A stretch of DNA of 31,944 nt from a virus (IMGVR_UViG_3300023181_000066:1-31944), one strand, 5' to 3'; positions 6,154 to 14,366 are shown, numbered from the stretch's first letter. Notes: generated by a model from the letters alone, not told the origin. Numbers and translations: made by a program.

Positions 6154-7521
6154 TTATTTTCTAATAAATACAGGTGCCCCAACATTGGGTATTTTGCTTT
6201 CTAAGGTGTTTAAATCTTTTACCGCTTTATCCCATGTAGGAAAATAATTATTATTTGATTCTTTTATGATTTTCGTGCCGCTCATATTGTTAATCATGTT
6301 GGTAACATTTTTTTGATATTGAACGGTTTTTAGATCAAACCCTAAATTGTTGTAATATTCAACAGTGCCTGAAAGTTCGTATAAATCTAATATTTGGCCC
6401 TCCCAATCTTTAGCGGTATTTAGCTGGCCCCCTGTATTGTTGTAAACTTTAGCATTTGCAAAAGTGGTTTTCCCATTCCAAATATTTCGGGCAAACTGCT
6501 GCAGCTCAAAAGCCCCATATTTTCGGGTATTGTAACAGATGTTATTATAAATTTCGTTTGTGTATGGGGTTGATCCGCGAGAATAAAGCCACATTCTAAT
6601 GCTGTTACCTTGATAATTTGTTAGCTTGTTATCGTGAAATTTGCCGTTACCCTGCATTAAAAAAATGCCGTTATGCAGATTATTGATAGTATTAAAATTA
6701 TCTACTATGTTATTAAAAATATCGTAATTCCAAACGTTTGACATACTAACAGCAGAGCCAGGGCTTGAATTTTTAAAAGTATTTCCTGATATCTCAACAT
6801 CTTTAAAAATACCAGCGTCCTCCCCTGTATTTACATCTATAGAATTACCTAAATTAATAGTGCCCGAATTATCAAAAACTGAATTAATTATTTTAAGACC
6901 TTTATTTAAAGTTGCATCAGAGCCATTATATTGCACTTTACTATTATTTGAGCTAATTACATAATCATCACAATTAATAAAAGTAAAGCCTTTTATTGTT
7001 AGGTTATTTAATGAAAAATCAAACCTGAACGCTCTGTATTTTTGAGTATCTAATATTAGGTTTAAAAGCGTTACGTTATTACCGCCGCCAACTTCAACAA
7101 CTGAGTTTTTAAATCGGGCGTTATTAAAGTCAATTGTTACATCATTAGCTTTTGAATAAGTAAAATAAACATTTTCGTAATTGCCAGGCGTAACTATTAC
7201 ATTTTTTGTTAAAACTCCCAAATCAGTAGTTTTGCCACTTACAGGCGTTACTGTAATACTGTTAACGGGCGGCGGCACCACCACAACAGGCGGTGTTGGC
7301 TTTTCTAAAGCTTTTTTATAAGCTGCTAAAACATCAGTTGCATTTGGAAAAGAAACGAGGCCAGGAAAAGATAAAACTGTTTTTTTATCATCCTGAATGT
7401 AAACTTTAATTGTATCAGCCTTTTTTGTGTAGGCTAATTTCTTACCTAAATAGTTAATTGTTTGGGCGTATGTACTGAATGAGATCAGCAACGCCAATAA
7501 TGTAAATAGTTGTTTTTTCAT
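6154..7521 (-). CDS. Secreted-type right-handed parallel beta-helix protein
   Basis: 455 residues. It starts with a clear signal peptide (MKKQLFTLLALLISFSTYA, likely cleavage after A19). A proline-rich linker follows (PTPPVVVVPPP, about residues 75-85), then some 15 short, Asn/Gly/Val-rich repeats (for example NDVTIDFNNARFKNSVVEV and NNVTLLNLILDTQ) that form a parallel beta-helix like those in pectate lyases and phage tailspikes. A tailspike would not normally carry a signal peptide, so it may be exported from the infected cell or be a cell-surface polysaccharide lyase or binding protein carried as cargo. Catalytic residues cannot be assigned. It lies downstream of the fibre genes and upstream of the KTSC gene. 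Confidence 0.8.
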   Translation of the reverse strand: MKKQLFTLLALLISFSTYAQTINYLGKKLAYTKKADTIKVYIQDDKKTVLSFPGLVSFPNATDVLAAYKKALEKPTPPVVVVPPPVNSITVTPVSGKTTDLGVLTKNVIVTPGNYENVYFTYSKANDVTIDFNNARFKNSVVEVGGGNNVTLLNLILDTQKYRAFRFDFSLNNLTIKGFTFINCDDYVISSNNSKVQYNGSDATLNKGLKIINSVFDNSGTINLGNSIDVNTGEDAGIFKDVEISGNTFKNSSPGSAVSMSNVWNYDIFNNIVDNFNTINNLHNGIFLMQGNGKFHDNKLTNYQGNSIRMWLYSRGSTPYTNEIYNNICYNTRKYGAFELQQFARNIWNGKTTFANAKVYNNTGGQLNTAKDWEGQILDLYELSGTVEYYNNLGFDLKTVQYQKNVTNMINNMSGTKIIKESNNNYFPTWDKAVKDLNTLESKIPNVGAPVFIRK

Positions 7522-7542
7522 GATTATTTTATTTTAAATTGT

Positions 7543-8127
7543 TTATTCGTATTCTCTTAATATTAAAGCTGAAATAATTGCATAAATAGCACCTGGGGCA
7601 CAATCAACAACCATTGTTAAAGTAGTAACACCCGTAATTTTATCGAAAAGCTGAATATAAGGCACATTTGCTGTAGATAATAGCAGCTGTTTAGTAACTC
7701 CGTTAATTGTTACATTCGTTTTATTTTCGCCCGCTGGATCATCATAATACAAAACCCCGACTTTTGGCTCATAATATTTTGCGGCATTTAGGCCCGTAAT
7801 GGTAATTGTTTTTGTTCTGCCTCCGTTATATGTATAAACAACACCTGCAAGGGCAGTAACAGAGAAATCCCCATCAGGAGAGGCAACATTACCAGGGTAG
7901 CTGTCAACATCCCAATCATCGCCTGAAACACTTATATAAAAATTAGTTAAAGCACCTGTAAAATTTGATAATTGAATATTGCTAAAACTTTGATCAATCG
8001 TATTCCAATTAGTATCAGTTCTAAAAGCACCATCAGCAGTAAACATAATTTTTACGGTTTGCAACAAAGTTGTGCCCCCTGCAGAAACTTTACCTAAAGC
8101 CTGAAACATTGCCCGCCTTAAACTCAT
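7543..8127 (-). CDS. Putative fibre-associated beta-sandwich protein, 194 aa
   Basis: 194 residues, Thr/Gly/Val-rich and beta-strand dominated, with stretches such as GAFRTDTNWNTIDQSF and TKTITITGLNAAKYYEPKVG typical of carbohydrate-binding jelly rolls. No family can be named. It lies one base from the upstream 8128 gene in the fibre cluster, so a virion or receptor-binding role is inferred from place and composition. Confidence 0.7.
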   Translation of the reverse strand: MSLRRAMFQALGKVSAGGTTLLQTVKIMFTADGAFRTDTNWNTIDQSFSNIQLSNFTGALTNFYISVSGDDWDVDSYPGNVASPDGDFSVTALAGVVYTYNGGRTKTITITGLNAAKYYEPKVGVLYYDDPAGENKTNVTINGVTKQLLLSTANVPYIQLFDKITGVTTLTMVVDCAPGAIYAIISALILREYE

Positions 8128-8463
8128 TTATGTACGTTGTTGTATTGAGTATATAATTTCTGTTGCATTGATATACATGCACCAAATGTAATTTATAACA
8201 CCTGTCACATAATTGCCTGATCCCGAAAGTTTTTTATACTTACTGTCAAAAGTTGGTGCCGTTCCGTTGTTATGAATAACAACGGAAACAACCCCAATCA
8301 AAGCATTTGTTGTAACACCTGTAATATTTCCCGTTAACGGACTGGCAATAGTACCCTGCACAGAATCCTGAGTAAATGTTAAAGCAACTAAAGTTCCTGT
8401 TGCCGCAGCAATATTTGCTTTTAAGGCTAAACCCTGCCTGTCAGCTATCTTTGTAGTTGGCAT
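8128..8463 (-). CDS. Putative tail-fibre accessory protein, 111 aa
   Basis: 111 residues beginning MPTTKIADRQGLALKANIAA, a pattern also seen at the N-terminus of phage fibre proteins. It is rich in Thr, Gly and small residues (GTIASPLTGNITGVTTNALIG) and ends in a beta-rich region. It lies between the 274-residue fibre and the 194-residue protein with almost no gap. Function inferred from neighbours only. Confidence 0.65.
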   Translation of the reverse strand: MPTTKIADRQGLALKANIAAATGTLVALTFTQDSVQGTIASPLTGNITGVTTNALIGVVSVVIHNNGTAPTFDSKYKKLSGSGNYVTGVINYIWCMYINATEIIYSIQQRT

Positions 8464-8468
8464 ATTAA

Positions 8469-9293
8469 TTATTTACGATATGTAACCCTAATTTTATCCC
8501 CGCTTAATAAAATAGCACCTGTAAGCATGGTAATTACCGCCCCTGAAATTGTATAATCATTACCCGCGCCCCTTTCTTGTAAAACACCATTAACATAAAC
8601 ATGCTCAGTATTTGCAGTTGGTGCATTTGCTAAAGTATAAGTTACATTAGATCCGTTTATTGCGCCTGATGGTATTTCCTGATCAACAAAATTTGCTGCA
8701 ACTAAACCTGTACTTGTATCTTGAACAAAAACAACAGCTGTTGTGCCCAATGTGCCACCATCATTTGAAGTACAAAACCATTTTGTATCAGGGTTAACAG
8801 TGCCCTCGTTTACACTAACCAATGATCCAGGAAGTTCTGCCCACTGATCAGCATCTGATGCTCTAACAGCCGCAACAGCTGCACCTTTCCATAAATAAAT
8901 GCCGTTTTCAGCTGGGGCCGTTTGATCTTTAGCTAAAAATCTATCATCAACAACCATTGTAACACCGTTAATTGTAGCGCCTGGGGCCGCTAAATTAATA
9001 TTAGAAACAGATGCTGTTCGGGCATTTCTGTATTTATACAAAGATGATAAATTACCTATTTGAGTATCAACATAGGTTTTATTTACTGCATCATTGCCAT
9101 TTGAGGGCGTTTGTACATTAATTACTTTTTGGTTGCCAGCATCAACATTACCTGTAAATGGTACGGTGCCGTCTTTTTTTACAAAATTACCACCGTCCTC
9201 GAGCTTTGAACTTTCAATAGCTGCACCTGCTGCAATTTTTTCTTTAGTAATTTGACCGTCACCGATCTGCCTGGTTTTTATTTGAGTGGCCAT
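8469..9293 (-). CDS. Phage tail fibre protein
   Basis: 274 residues. The N-terminus MATQIKTRQIGDGQITKEKI and the repeat-like DAVNKTYVDTQIGNLSSLYK segment are typical of phage tail-fibre shafts (the AVNKTYVD pattern recurs in many of them). The middle resembles a beta-rich ENGIYLWKGAAVAAVRASDA module widely found in phage fibres. The last 85 or so residues (IPSGAINGSNVTYTL...VYVNGVLQ) resemble the C-terminus of the neighbouring 133-residue protein, so the two share a domain. Probable receptor-binding or shaft component. Confidence 0.82.
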   Translation of the reverse strand: MATQIKTRQIGDGQITKEKIAAGAAIESSKLEDGGNFVKKDGTVPFTGNVDAGNQKVINVQTPSNGNDAVNKTYVDTQIGNLSSLYKYRNARTASVSNINLAAPGATINGVTMVVDDRFLAKDQTAPAENGIYLWKGAAVAAVRASDADQWAELPGSLVSVNEGTVNPDTKWFCTSNDGGTLGTTAVVFVQDTSTGLVAANFVDQEIPSGAINGSNVTYTLANAPTANTEHVYVNGVLQERGAGNDYTISGAVITMLTGAILLSGDKIRVTYRK

Positions 9294-9296
9294 AAT

Positions 9297-9698
9297 TTAC
9301 GCTTTTAAATAATTTATTAATATTAATTCGCCTGTTAAAGGGCTAAAGTTTAATTGTATTTGATTTGTTCCTATTGTGGTAAACTCAACAATAGGTTGTT
9401 GATTTAGCCCGTTTAAAATTACCTCAACACTTTCAGGCACAAAATTAAATGCACTTGTATAAAGCGCATTAGATCCATTAACCAAGCCCTGAGGAATTTC
9501 ATTTTTAATGAATGTAACACCACCTGAAACAACTTTTGCATTTACCTCATTTATTGCGGCAACTAAATTTGATTTATTAATAGTTTCTAAATCATTTCTG
9601 TTACCAATCATTGCGGGTGTTACGCCTGCATTCTGAGTAACTTGAACATAAATTTTATCAACTTTCTGAGTTACTAAAACCTGTATTTTATCAGCCAT
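9297..9698 (-). CDS. Tail-fibre/baseplate-associated protein sharing a C-terminal module with the fibre
   Basis: 133 residues. The N-terminus has two related short strands (KIQVLVTQKV and KIYVQVTQNA); then ETINKSNLVAAINEVNAKV, a helical element common in fibre proteins; then a C-terminal beta module (IPQGLVNGSNALYTS...VEVILNGLNQQ...INYLKA) matching that of the 8469 gene product. Between the 9709 and 8469 genes with gaps of only a few bases. Function inferred from position and the shared module. Confidence 0.72.
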   Translation of the reverse strand: MADKIQVLVTQKVDKIYVQVTQNAGVTPAMIGNRNDLETINKSNLVAAINEVNAKVVSGGVTFIKNEIPQGLVNGSNALYTSAFNFVPESVEVILNGLNQQPIVEFTTIGTNQIQLNFSPLTGELILINYLKA

Positions 9699-9708
9699 TT
9701 CTTAAAAA

Positions 9709-10101
9709 TTAAGGTGTAACATCATCTTTAATATTCCAAAACCCATCCCAAATGGTAATAGTTTCATTATCATTTTCGAGCATTTGCATATCGAATTTTT
9801 TTAAACCTTTTGGTATTCTAAAGGCGGGAATAATTACCGATCGAACAATGCCTGCTGACAAATCAACTTCTAAAAGTGAATGATTAGGCAAAGAATTTAC
9901 CTCATTTGAAAAAGTCCAATTAATTGTGCCGTAACAATCAGCAACTGACATTTCAAACTTTTTGCCGATTAAATCGAGTGGTATTTTTTCTGATTCGAGA
10001 TCCTCAGGATCAGCCAGGGTAAAAAGTTCAACCTCAAACGGCAATAACCTATCACCGTTTTTATGATCTGATAAATCGCCGCTTACTGTTGCTATTTCCA
10101 T
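9709..10101 (-). CDS. Putative baseplate/fibre protein (BppU N-terminal-like), 130 aa
   Basis: 130 residues. The pattern GDLLxFEVxLF... followed by PLDLIGKKFEMSVAD, beta strands and a final FDMQMLENDNETITIWDGFW recalls the N-terminal domain of baseplate upper proteins, which also begin with a ligand-binding-like beta-sandwich; this is a pattern match only. It opens the fibre operon, immediately downstream of a perfect inverted repeat at 10104-10125. Alternative: an unrelated minor virion protein. Confidence 0.65.
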   Translation of the reverse strand: MEIATVSGDLSDHKNGDRLLPFEVELFTLADPEDLESEKIPLDLIGKKFEMSVADCYGTINWTFSNEVNSLPNHSLLEVDLSAGIVRSVIIPAFRIPKGLKKFDMQMLENDNETITIWDGFWNIKDDVTP

Positions 10102-10103
10102 GA

Positions 10104-10125
10104 TGTAAATATAGAAATATTTACA
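10104..10125 (-). promoter_or_regulatory. Perfect inverted repeat before the fibre operon (operator, promoter or RNA hairpin)
   Basis: TGTAAATAT-AGAA-ATATTTACA (9-bp arms, 4-nt spacer) ends two bases before the ATG of the 9709 gene. The minus strand also reads TATATTTA here, close to the -7 box TAnnTTTG, but the distance to the ATG is only a few bases. The repeat could be a repressor operator, a leaderless promoter, or an RNA hairpin close to the start codon. No second copy was found. Confidence 0.5.
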
Positions 10126-10150
10126 TTATTAACTTACAGGGTATTAAGTT

Positions 10151-11284
10151 TTAGGATTTGCCGCCCACAATGCGACCAGGAACAATTTTGTAATTGTTAT
10201 TAATATCGGTATTATCTAAAATCCAATAGGGCAAAGTACCGTTCTTTTTGGCCCTATCTAATCTCTCTTTATTTTCCTCAACCCAATCAAAATAACCCTG
10301 ATGAGGTTTTTTAACTCTGTTAACAGATGCTTTTAAAGGTTCTTTACCCTCTAAAATTCTGATGTTATCCCGATCAATTTCATCTTGGGTTTTTAATACG
10401 GTTGTTACGTAGCAGCGGCAATTAGGATGCCTCCCCCTGAAAAGATAATCAGCAGGAAATAAACCAGCCATGCGGATGCATAACGGGCAATGATTAGGAT
10501 TATTTGAAAGGTTTACCTTTATGCCTACAACAAAATCAAAGTTCTGATATCTATTAAAATCAGCCGTTCTGTAACTCATATTTATTTCGGTGCGGGTTAA
10601 TCTTTGGTAATTTCTTACAGGATTATAATATTTGCCCGTACCTGGCCCAGGGTTTGCCGCTCTATATTCTTTTGCTGCTTTTGATAACCTGGTTTTAGGG
10701 TTGCCGTTTTTATCAATGTATTTTACTTTTCTAAATAACGGTGTTGGATCTTTTACAGCCTTTCTAATTTCAGATGCCAAATTTTGTGCAGATTTTCCTG
10801 AGGCAATACCCTGATCAATTCCAATTTCTGTAACCCTCTTAAATTCTTTGGTAATTTTATAAACTTTCGGGCTTAATTCAGATTTAATTTCCCTTGTAAC
10901 CGCAGCCTCTAAATTATGTATTTTATATTCAGCAATTTTTTCTTTTGGAATACGGTTTTTAAAGGCTTTGAAAACCTGATCAACTAAAGCATCGTTTTTT
11001 AAGTTTGCACGTGTTACAGCATCAGAAATACCCTCAACTAAAGTGTTAATTATTTTAGTGTTTGCTGCCAGCATGAGCTGAGCAATTTTATCTTTTAGAT
11101 ATGGGTAAGCATCAAAATCAAAAGTTACTGCAGTATTAATATTTGGGATATTTGAGGCAACGCGGGCAAACTCTACTAATAAGTTATCATAAATCTCATT
11201 TACTTTAGCTACATAGTATTCAATCTTTTGAAGATGTTTAACATTTGCCTCGTTTGGTGTAGGTTTTTTTATTCGCTTAGCCAT
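10151..11284 (-). CDS. Phage head morphogenesis protein (MuF/SPP1 gp7-like)
   Basis: 377 residues. The C-terminal half has the Mu F-like minor head signature: RTEINMSYRTADFNRYQ followed by the Cys/His cluster HCPLC...GRHPNCRC that marks the domain. The N-terminal half is helical and basic, as expected of a portal-associated internal protein. About 80 residues follow the Cys/His motif. The protein acts in procapsid assembly or DNA ejection. In most phages it lies right after the portal gene; here it is about 11 kb away, beyond the plus-strand block and a run of small genes. Its ATG overlaps the upstream 11269 gene. Confidence 0.85.
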   Translation of the reverse strand: MAKRIKKPTPNEANVKHLQKIEYYVAKVNEIYDNLLVEFARVASNIPNINTAVTFDFDAYPYLKDKIAQLMLAANTKIINTLVEGISDAVTRANLKNDALVDQVFKAFKNRIPKEKIAEYKIHNLEAAVTREIKSELSPKVYKITKEFKRVTEIGIDQGIASGKSAQNLASEIRKAVKDPTPLFRKVKYIDKNGNPKTRLSKAAKEYRAANPGPGTGKYYNPVRNYQRLTRTEINMSYRTADFNRYQNFDFVVGIKVNLSNNPNHCPLCIRMAGLFPADYLFRGRHPNCRCYVTTVLKTQDEIDRDNIRILEGKEPLKASVNRVKKPHQGYFDWVEENKERLDRAKKNGTLPYWILDNTDINNNYKIVPGRIVGGKS

Positions 11285-11541
11285 TTAGTTACCTGCATTT
11301 TAACATTATAATCAGTGCCTAAATCTGATAAAATAAACACATGAGGCTTTTGCTTTTCATTATCCTGAGCCTTATCAACAAACTCTGCAAAAGCCTTTTC
11401 TGAAAGCGACAAAAAAGGCTTAGGAAATTCTAACAAATATTCAATTCGCTCAGCAGCATCATGCCAATCATTAGAAAGCCATTTATTACTGATGTAATTA
11501 TTGTTTAACACAATAAATGTATGAATTACATATTGTTGCAT
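11269..11541 (-). CDS. Hypothetical protein, 90 aa
   Basis: Not recognised. 90 residues beginning MQQYVIHTFIVLNNNYISNK; mixed alpha/beta with no motif. Its stop overlaps the MuF gene start by 16 bp, which suggests translational coupling. Near-identical spacing continues upstream. Confidence 0.7.
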   Translation of the reverse strand: MQQYVIHTFIVLNNNYISNKWLSNDWHDAAERIEYLLEFPKPFLSLSEKAFAEFVDKAQDNEKQKPHVFILSDLGTDYNVKMQVTKWLSE

Positions 11542-11542
11542 G

Positions 11543-11758
11543 TTACCATTTATTAGAAATACCTGCTGCTAAAATCTTTTCCATTTCCGCAGCAGGTATT
11601 TTATATTTATTGATAAAATTACTTAATTTTTCATCAGGAAAATCAACAGTATTTACATATTGCAGATAAACCTTTTTATAAGCCAATGTTTTTAAATTAA
11701 CATATTCTTTCGGTTTTGTTTTAGAAACGGGCTTATATAACGATATTTTATTGATCAC
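11543..11758 (-). CDS. Hypothetical protein, 71 aa
   Basis: Not recognised. 71 residues, Lys-rich, with the C-terminal helix FINKYKIPAAEMEKILAAGI. Its ATG overlaps the stop of the upstream gene by one base (ATTAATG-like junction at 11758). Part of the long minus-strand run. Confidence 0.7.
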   Translation of the reverse strand: MINKISLYKPVSKTKPKEYVNLKTLAYKKVYLQYVNTVDFPDEKLSNFINKYKIPAAEMEKILAAGISNKW

Positions 11759-12153
11759 TAATTTAAATTAATATCATTCTTAGGATTTTCAACAGCATCT
11801 TTTGTTGCAATTAAAGCCTCTAAGTTTTTTGTTAACTTTAACTGAGCCTCGATATGCTGAGCAATATTTTGCTCTAAATAAAAAAGTCTTAAACCTTTTT
11901 CATCCAATTTACTCAACGTTGCGGGCTTTTCTAACTCAATTGCTATTGGTGCATAGTTATTGCCGAAAGTCCACTGAGTTACATAAAATTTACCCCCATT
12001 TGATGCAATTCTTTTTAATTGATCAGGGCTAAAAACAAATTGTGCTGTCATTGGCACCTCAGGCAATGCAGGATTTACATTTATTTCTAAAGTATTGTAC
12101 TCATCCTGATTTTCTGCTAACCTCATGTTAGATTCTAAAAAAACTTTTTTCAT
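11758..12153 (-). CDS. Hypothetical protein, 131 aa
   Basis: Not recognised. 131 residues; beta-rich first half (TLEINVNPALPEVPMTAQFV) and a helical C-terminus (FYLEQNIAQHIEAQLKLTKN). It lies between the 85- and 71-residue genes with essentially no gap. Confidence 0.7.
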   Translation of the reverse strand: MKKVFLESNMRLAENQDEYNTLEINVNPALPEVPMTAQFVFSPDQLKRIASNGGKFYVTQWTFGNNYAPIAIELEKPATLSKLDEKGLRLFYLEQNIAQHIEAQLKLTKNLEALIATKDAVENPKNDINLN

Positions 12154-12154
12154 T

Positions 12155-12412
12155 TTACTTTTTTCTTTTTTTGTTTGACTTATTAGCAGGTATGGGGCTA
12201 ACCCGCATATCTAACTTTAATTTTATGTTATTTATAGCTTTTTCTTGAAATGATTTAGCCTTATCAATTAAATCTAAAATCGTGTTGATATCGGCGGGCA
12301 CACAATCAATTGCTTTTTGAGCAATCCAGGGTTGAGCCAATTTCTCTTTTAACAAATTTTGTTCTCGAGGGCTAAGCTTTTCATAATGCTTTAAAAAATC
12401 CTGTCTATTCAT
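12155..12412 (-). CDS. Hypothetical protein, 85 aa
   Basis: Not recognised. 85 residues, mostly helical, with a very basic C-terminal tail (NKSNKKRKK), as in small nucleic-acid-binding phage proteins. Its ATG (12412-12410) overlaps the TGA of the upstream gene in an ATGA junction. Confidence 0.7.
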   Translation of the reverse strand: MNRQDFLKHYEKLSPREQNLLKEKLAQPWIAQKAIDCVPADINTILDLIDKAKSFQEKAINNIKLKLDMRVSPIPANKSNKKRKK

Positions 12413-12576
12413 ATTTTATCCTGACTTGTTAAATGATAACCGTTGCAAAACTCGCATAAATATGCCCTGCAGGGTTTTTTATATTTCCCTGGCCTTTTTC
12501 TAATCCGTTTTATTTCCTTATCAGCAGATTTTTCTGAAACAAATATAACTTTAAGAGTTGTAAGGCATTTTTGCAT
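12409..12576 (-). CDS. Small zinc-finger-like protein, 55 aa
   Basis: Read directly: ATG at 12576, TGA at 12411-12409, 55 residues. The C-terminal part reads CRAYLCEFCNGYHLTSQ, a compact Cys/His arrangement (C-x4-C-x2-C-x3-H) common in small phage proteins and likely to bind zinc. The preceding 20 residues are very basic (KEIKRIRKRPGKYKKP). A DNA- or RNA-binding role is plausible. The leader has TAACTAACAATC before the start. Confidence 0.72.
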   Translation of the reverse strand: MQKCLTTLKVIFVSEKSADKEIKRIRKRPGKYKKPCRAYLCEFCNGYHLTSQDKI

Positions 12577-12598
12577 GATTGTTAGTTAAAAGGCTAAT

Positions 12599-13027
12599 CT
12601 ATGAAATTGTTAGCATTTTTCTTTTTTTATTATAAAAACATAGCTGAAATTCTTTATGATAAATAATTACAGGATGGGAAAATAATTTGCTTTTAATTTT
12701 AATAGAAACAATTACCTCTTTTGTTTTTAATCTGCCAGCGCCGCATGTAGTTATATCAATATTGTTGATATCTCTGATCTTTACATCAAAAGCTTTTAAA
12801 TGATTTTTTTGAGGTTTACCCATCAGTAAGGCAATTTGATCAGCTGTTGGGGTGTTTAATATTTCAGGATTAAAATTTAAATCATTATCATCTATTTTAG
12901 ATAAACTTTCAAATCCTGCATTTCCAACAAAACCCACCTCAATTTTTTTACTTAATATTTGAGCGCCAATATTTAGGGCCCCAATTCCTGCAATAGCAAC
13001 TCTTTTAATTCCGACTGTATGTTTCAT
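12599..13027 (-). CDS. Hypothetical protein, 142 aa
   Basis: Not recognised. 142 residues with a hydrophobic, Gly-rich start (IKRVAIAGIGALNIGAQILS) that recalls a nucleotide-binding turn but lacks the rest of a Rossmann fold. The C-terminus is basic and beta-rich. The ATG overlaps the stop of the 13027-13191 gene by one base in a TAATG junction. Confidence 0.68.
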   Translation of the reverse strand: MKHTVGIKRVAIAGIGALNIGAQILSKKIEVGFVGNAGFESLSKIDDNDLNFNPEILNTPTADQIALLMGKPQKNHLKAFDVKIRDINNIDITTCGAGRLKTKEVIVSIKIKSKLFSHPVIIYHKEFQLCFYNKKRKMLTIS

Positions 13028-13191
13028 TAATTCATGCCCTCAACAATAGATTGAATAATTACTTTTTTAAGTGTAGGGAAATTTCTTTTAAAACCTGAAT
13101 AATCTTTTAAAATCATTCCTTTTAAAAAGTTCTTTTCAAAAATAGCCTCAGCCATTTTTTCTTTTATTTGGTCTTTATTTTCGTTTGCCAT
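13027..13191 (-). CDS. Small hypothetical protein, 54 aa
   Basis: Read directly: ATG at 13191, TAA at 13029-13027, 54 residues, MANENKDQIKEKMAEAIFEK then FKRNFPTLKKVIIQSI. Helical and basic. It fills the gap between two neighbouring genes with a one-base TAATG overlap downstream, which supports it as real. Function unknown. Confidence 0.68.
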   Translation of the reverse strand: MANENKDQIKEKMAEAIFEKNFLKGMILKDYSGFKRNFPTLKKVIIQSIVEGMN

Positions 13192-13192
13192 T

Positions 13193-13558
13193 TTAACGCC
13201 TCCTAAATTTATGTTGATTATGATAAGCTGATTTATTTTTTTTGCCGCCTTTATTTATATGGCTGGCAAAATTTGGTTTAAACTCTCTAAAATCATGATG
13301 ATGTATATTTTCAGCTATTTCTAAATCTGATACAGGAAATATGTTTTCAGGGTTTTCAAATTTTACAACATTATCAATTACCTTGTTTACTACATCAGAT
13401 ATTGATACACCCGCAGCGTTCGCGTATTCAATTAAATCATCCTGTAAAACGCTAACACCCGCTTTAAATAAAACTACATTTAAACCTTTTTCTAAACAAT
13501 GATTTTCAATTTCGCTCATCATTAAATCTGAGCCAATTAGTAAAATTTTATCTATCAT
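13193..13558 (-). CDS. Hypothetical protein, 121 aa
   Basis: Not recognised. 121 residues. It opens with an alternating strand-helix-strand (MIDKILLIGSDLMMSEIENH / GLNVVLF), continues helical, and ends in a His- and Lys-rich tail (SAYHNQHKFRRR). The tail could bind nucleic acid or metal. It overlaps the upstream gene by 4 bp. Confidence 0.68.
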   Translation of the reverse strand: MIDKILLIGSDLMMSEIENHCLEKGLNVVLFKAGVSVLQDDLIEYANAAGVSISDVVNKVIDNVVKFENPENIFPVSDLEIAENIHHHDFREFKPNFASHINKGGKKNKSAYHNQHKFRRR

Positions 13559-13767
13559 TTTTTAATTTTAATAAAAGGTTTATTACTTTCCTCAATAAAA
13601 ATTATATTTTCATTGGGGCCAATTGGTTTTGCAAATACGGTTGCCTTTTTGGTATGCTGGGGGCGTTCTAAAACTTTTACAGCAAAATCTGATGCTTTGC
13701 TTAGGTTTTCCATTCCTTTAGCAATATTCCGCAGCTGGCAAGGGGCTAATTTTTTCATATCCAACAT
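13555..13767 (-). CDS. Hypothetical protein, 70 aa
   Basis: Not recognised. 70 residues: MLDMKKLAPCQLRNIAKGME, then a strand-rich C-terminus. The second Met, three residues in (MKKLAP), is an alternative start that would reduce the overlap with the upstream gene. No motif is visible. Confidence 0.63.
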   Translation of the reverse strand: MLDMKKLAPCQLRNIAKGMENLSKASDFAVKVLERPQHTKKATVFAKPIGPNENIIFIEESNKPFIKIKK

Positions 13768-13967
13768 TCAACAATTACAGGATCAGTTTCTAATTTATTA
13801 CCAACATTTACAAAGCCTTTAGGTATATGTGCCCTGGCATCAGATAATGTTTCCTCAACAAATTTATGATCATCAGGAATTGAAATGCCGTCAATCATAT
13901 ACCATTTACGTACAACATACCTTTTTGGGTAATCAGTTGTATTAAAATATATAGCGTAACCGATCAT
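13755..13967 (-). CDS. Hypothetical protein, 70 aa
   Basis: Small protein with a beta-rich N-terminus (YAIYFNTTDYPKRYVVRKWY) and a DARAHIPKGFVNVG segment, a general pattern (rotated strands, then a 'DAR..IP.GF' turn) that I associate with small phage proteins of unknown function. It overlaps the downstream gene by 13 bp. Confidence 0.68.
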   Translation of the reverse strand: MIGYAIYFNTTDYPKRYVVRKWYMIDGISIPDDHKFVEETLSDARAHIPKGFVNVGNKLETDPVIVECWI

Positions 13968-13969
13968 AA

Positions 13970-14365
13970 TTATTTAAAGTCTTTTAGCGCCTCAGCAATT
14001 ACAGGTTGTAATTTTGCTTTCATACGATTAAAATAATCTGTTAATTGCTCATTTAATGAATCAATATCAGGCGCATCAAATTCTTTATCAATTATTTTGT
14101 TTTCGTATTCATCATCAAAGTTATAAATACCTACGTTACCACTCCAACCAAATTTATTAGTTTCCTCATGATAATACCGCCTAAATCTTGATGAAACATT
14201 TAATAAAGCACCGTCAAAATCTAATTTGAAATTGCAATCAAAACTAAATTGAGGCAACCAATCCTCATTAGAATTATTTAACTGATCTAAAAAAACAGGC
14301 GCCACTTTCCAAATCTGATCAATTGTACTATGATCATCTAAAATCATTTTGCTAATTAAATCCAT
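13970..14365 (-). CDS. Hypothetical protein, 131 aa
   Basis: Not recognised. 131 residues, acidic, with a beta-rich middle (NFKLDFDGALLNVSSRFRRY...NVGIYNFDDEYENK) and a helical C-terminus. It lies between a Cys-rich mini-gene and the 70-residue gene with 1-2 bp gaps. Confidence 0.7.
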   Translation of the reverse strand: MDLISKMILDDHSTIDQIWKVAPVFLDQLNNSNEDWLPQFSFDCNFKLDFDGALLNVSSRFRRYYHEETNKFGWSGNVGIYNFDDEYENKIIDKEFDAPDIDSLNEQLTDYFNRMKAKLQPVIAEALKDFK

Positions 14366-14366
14366 T

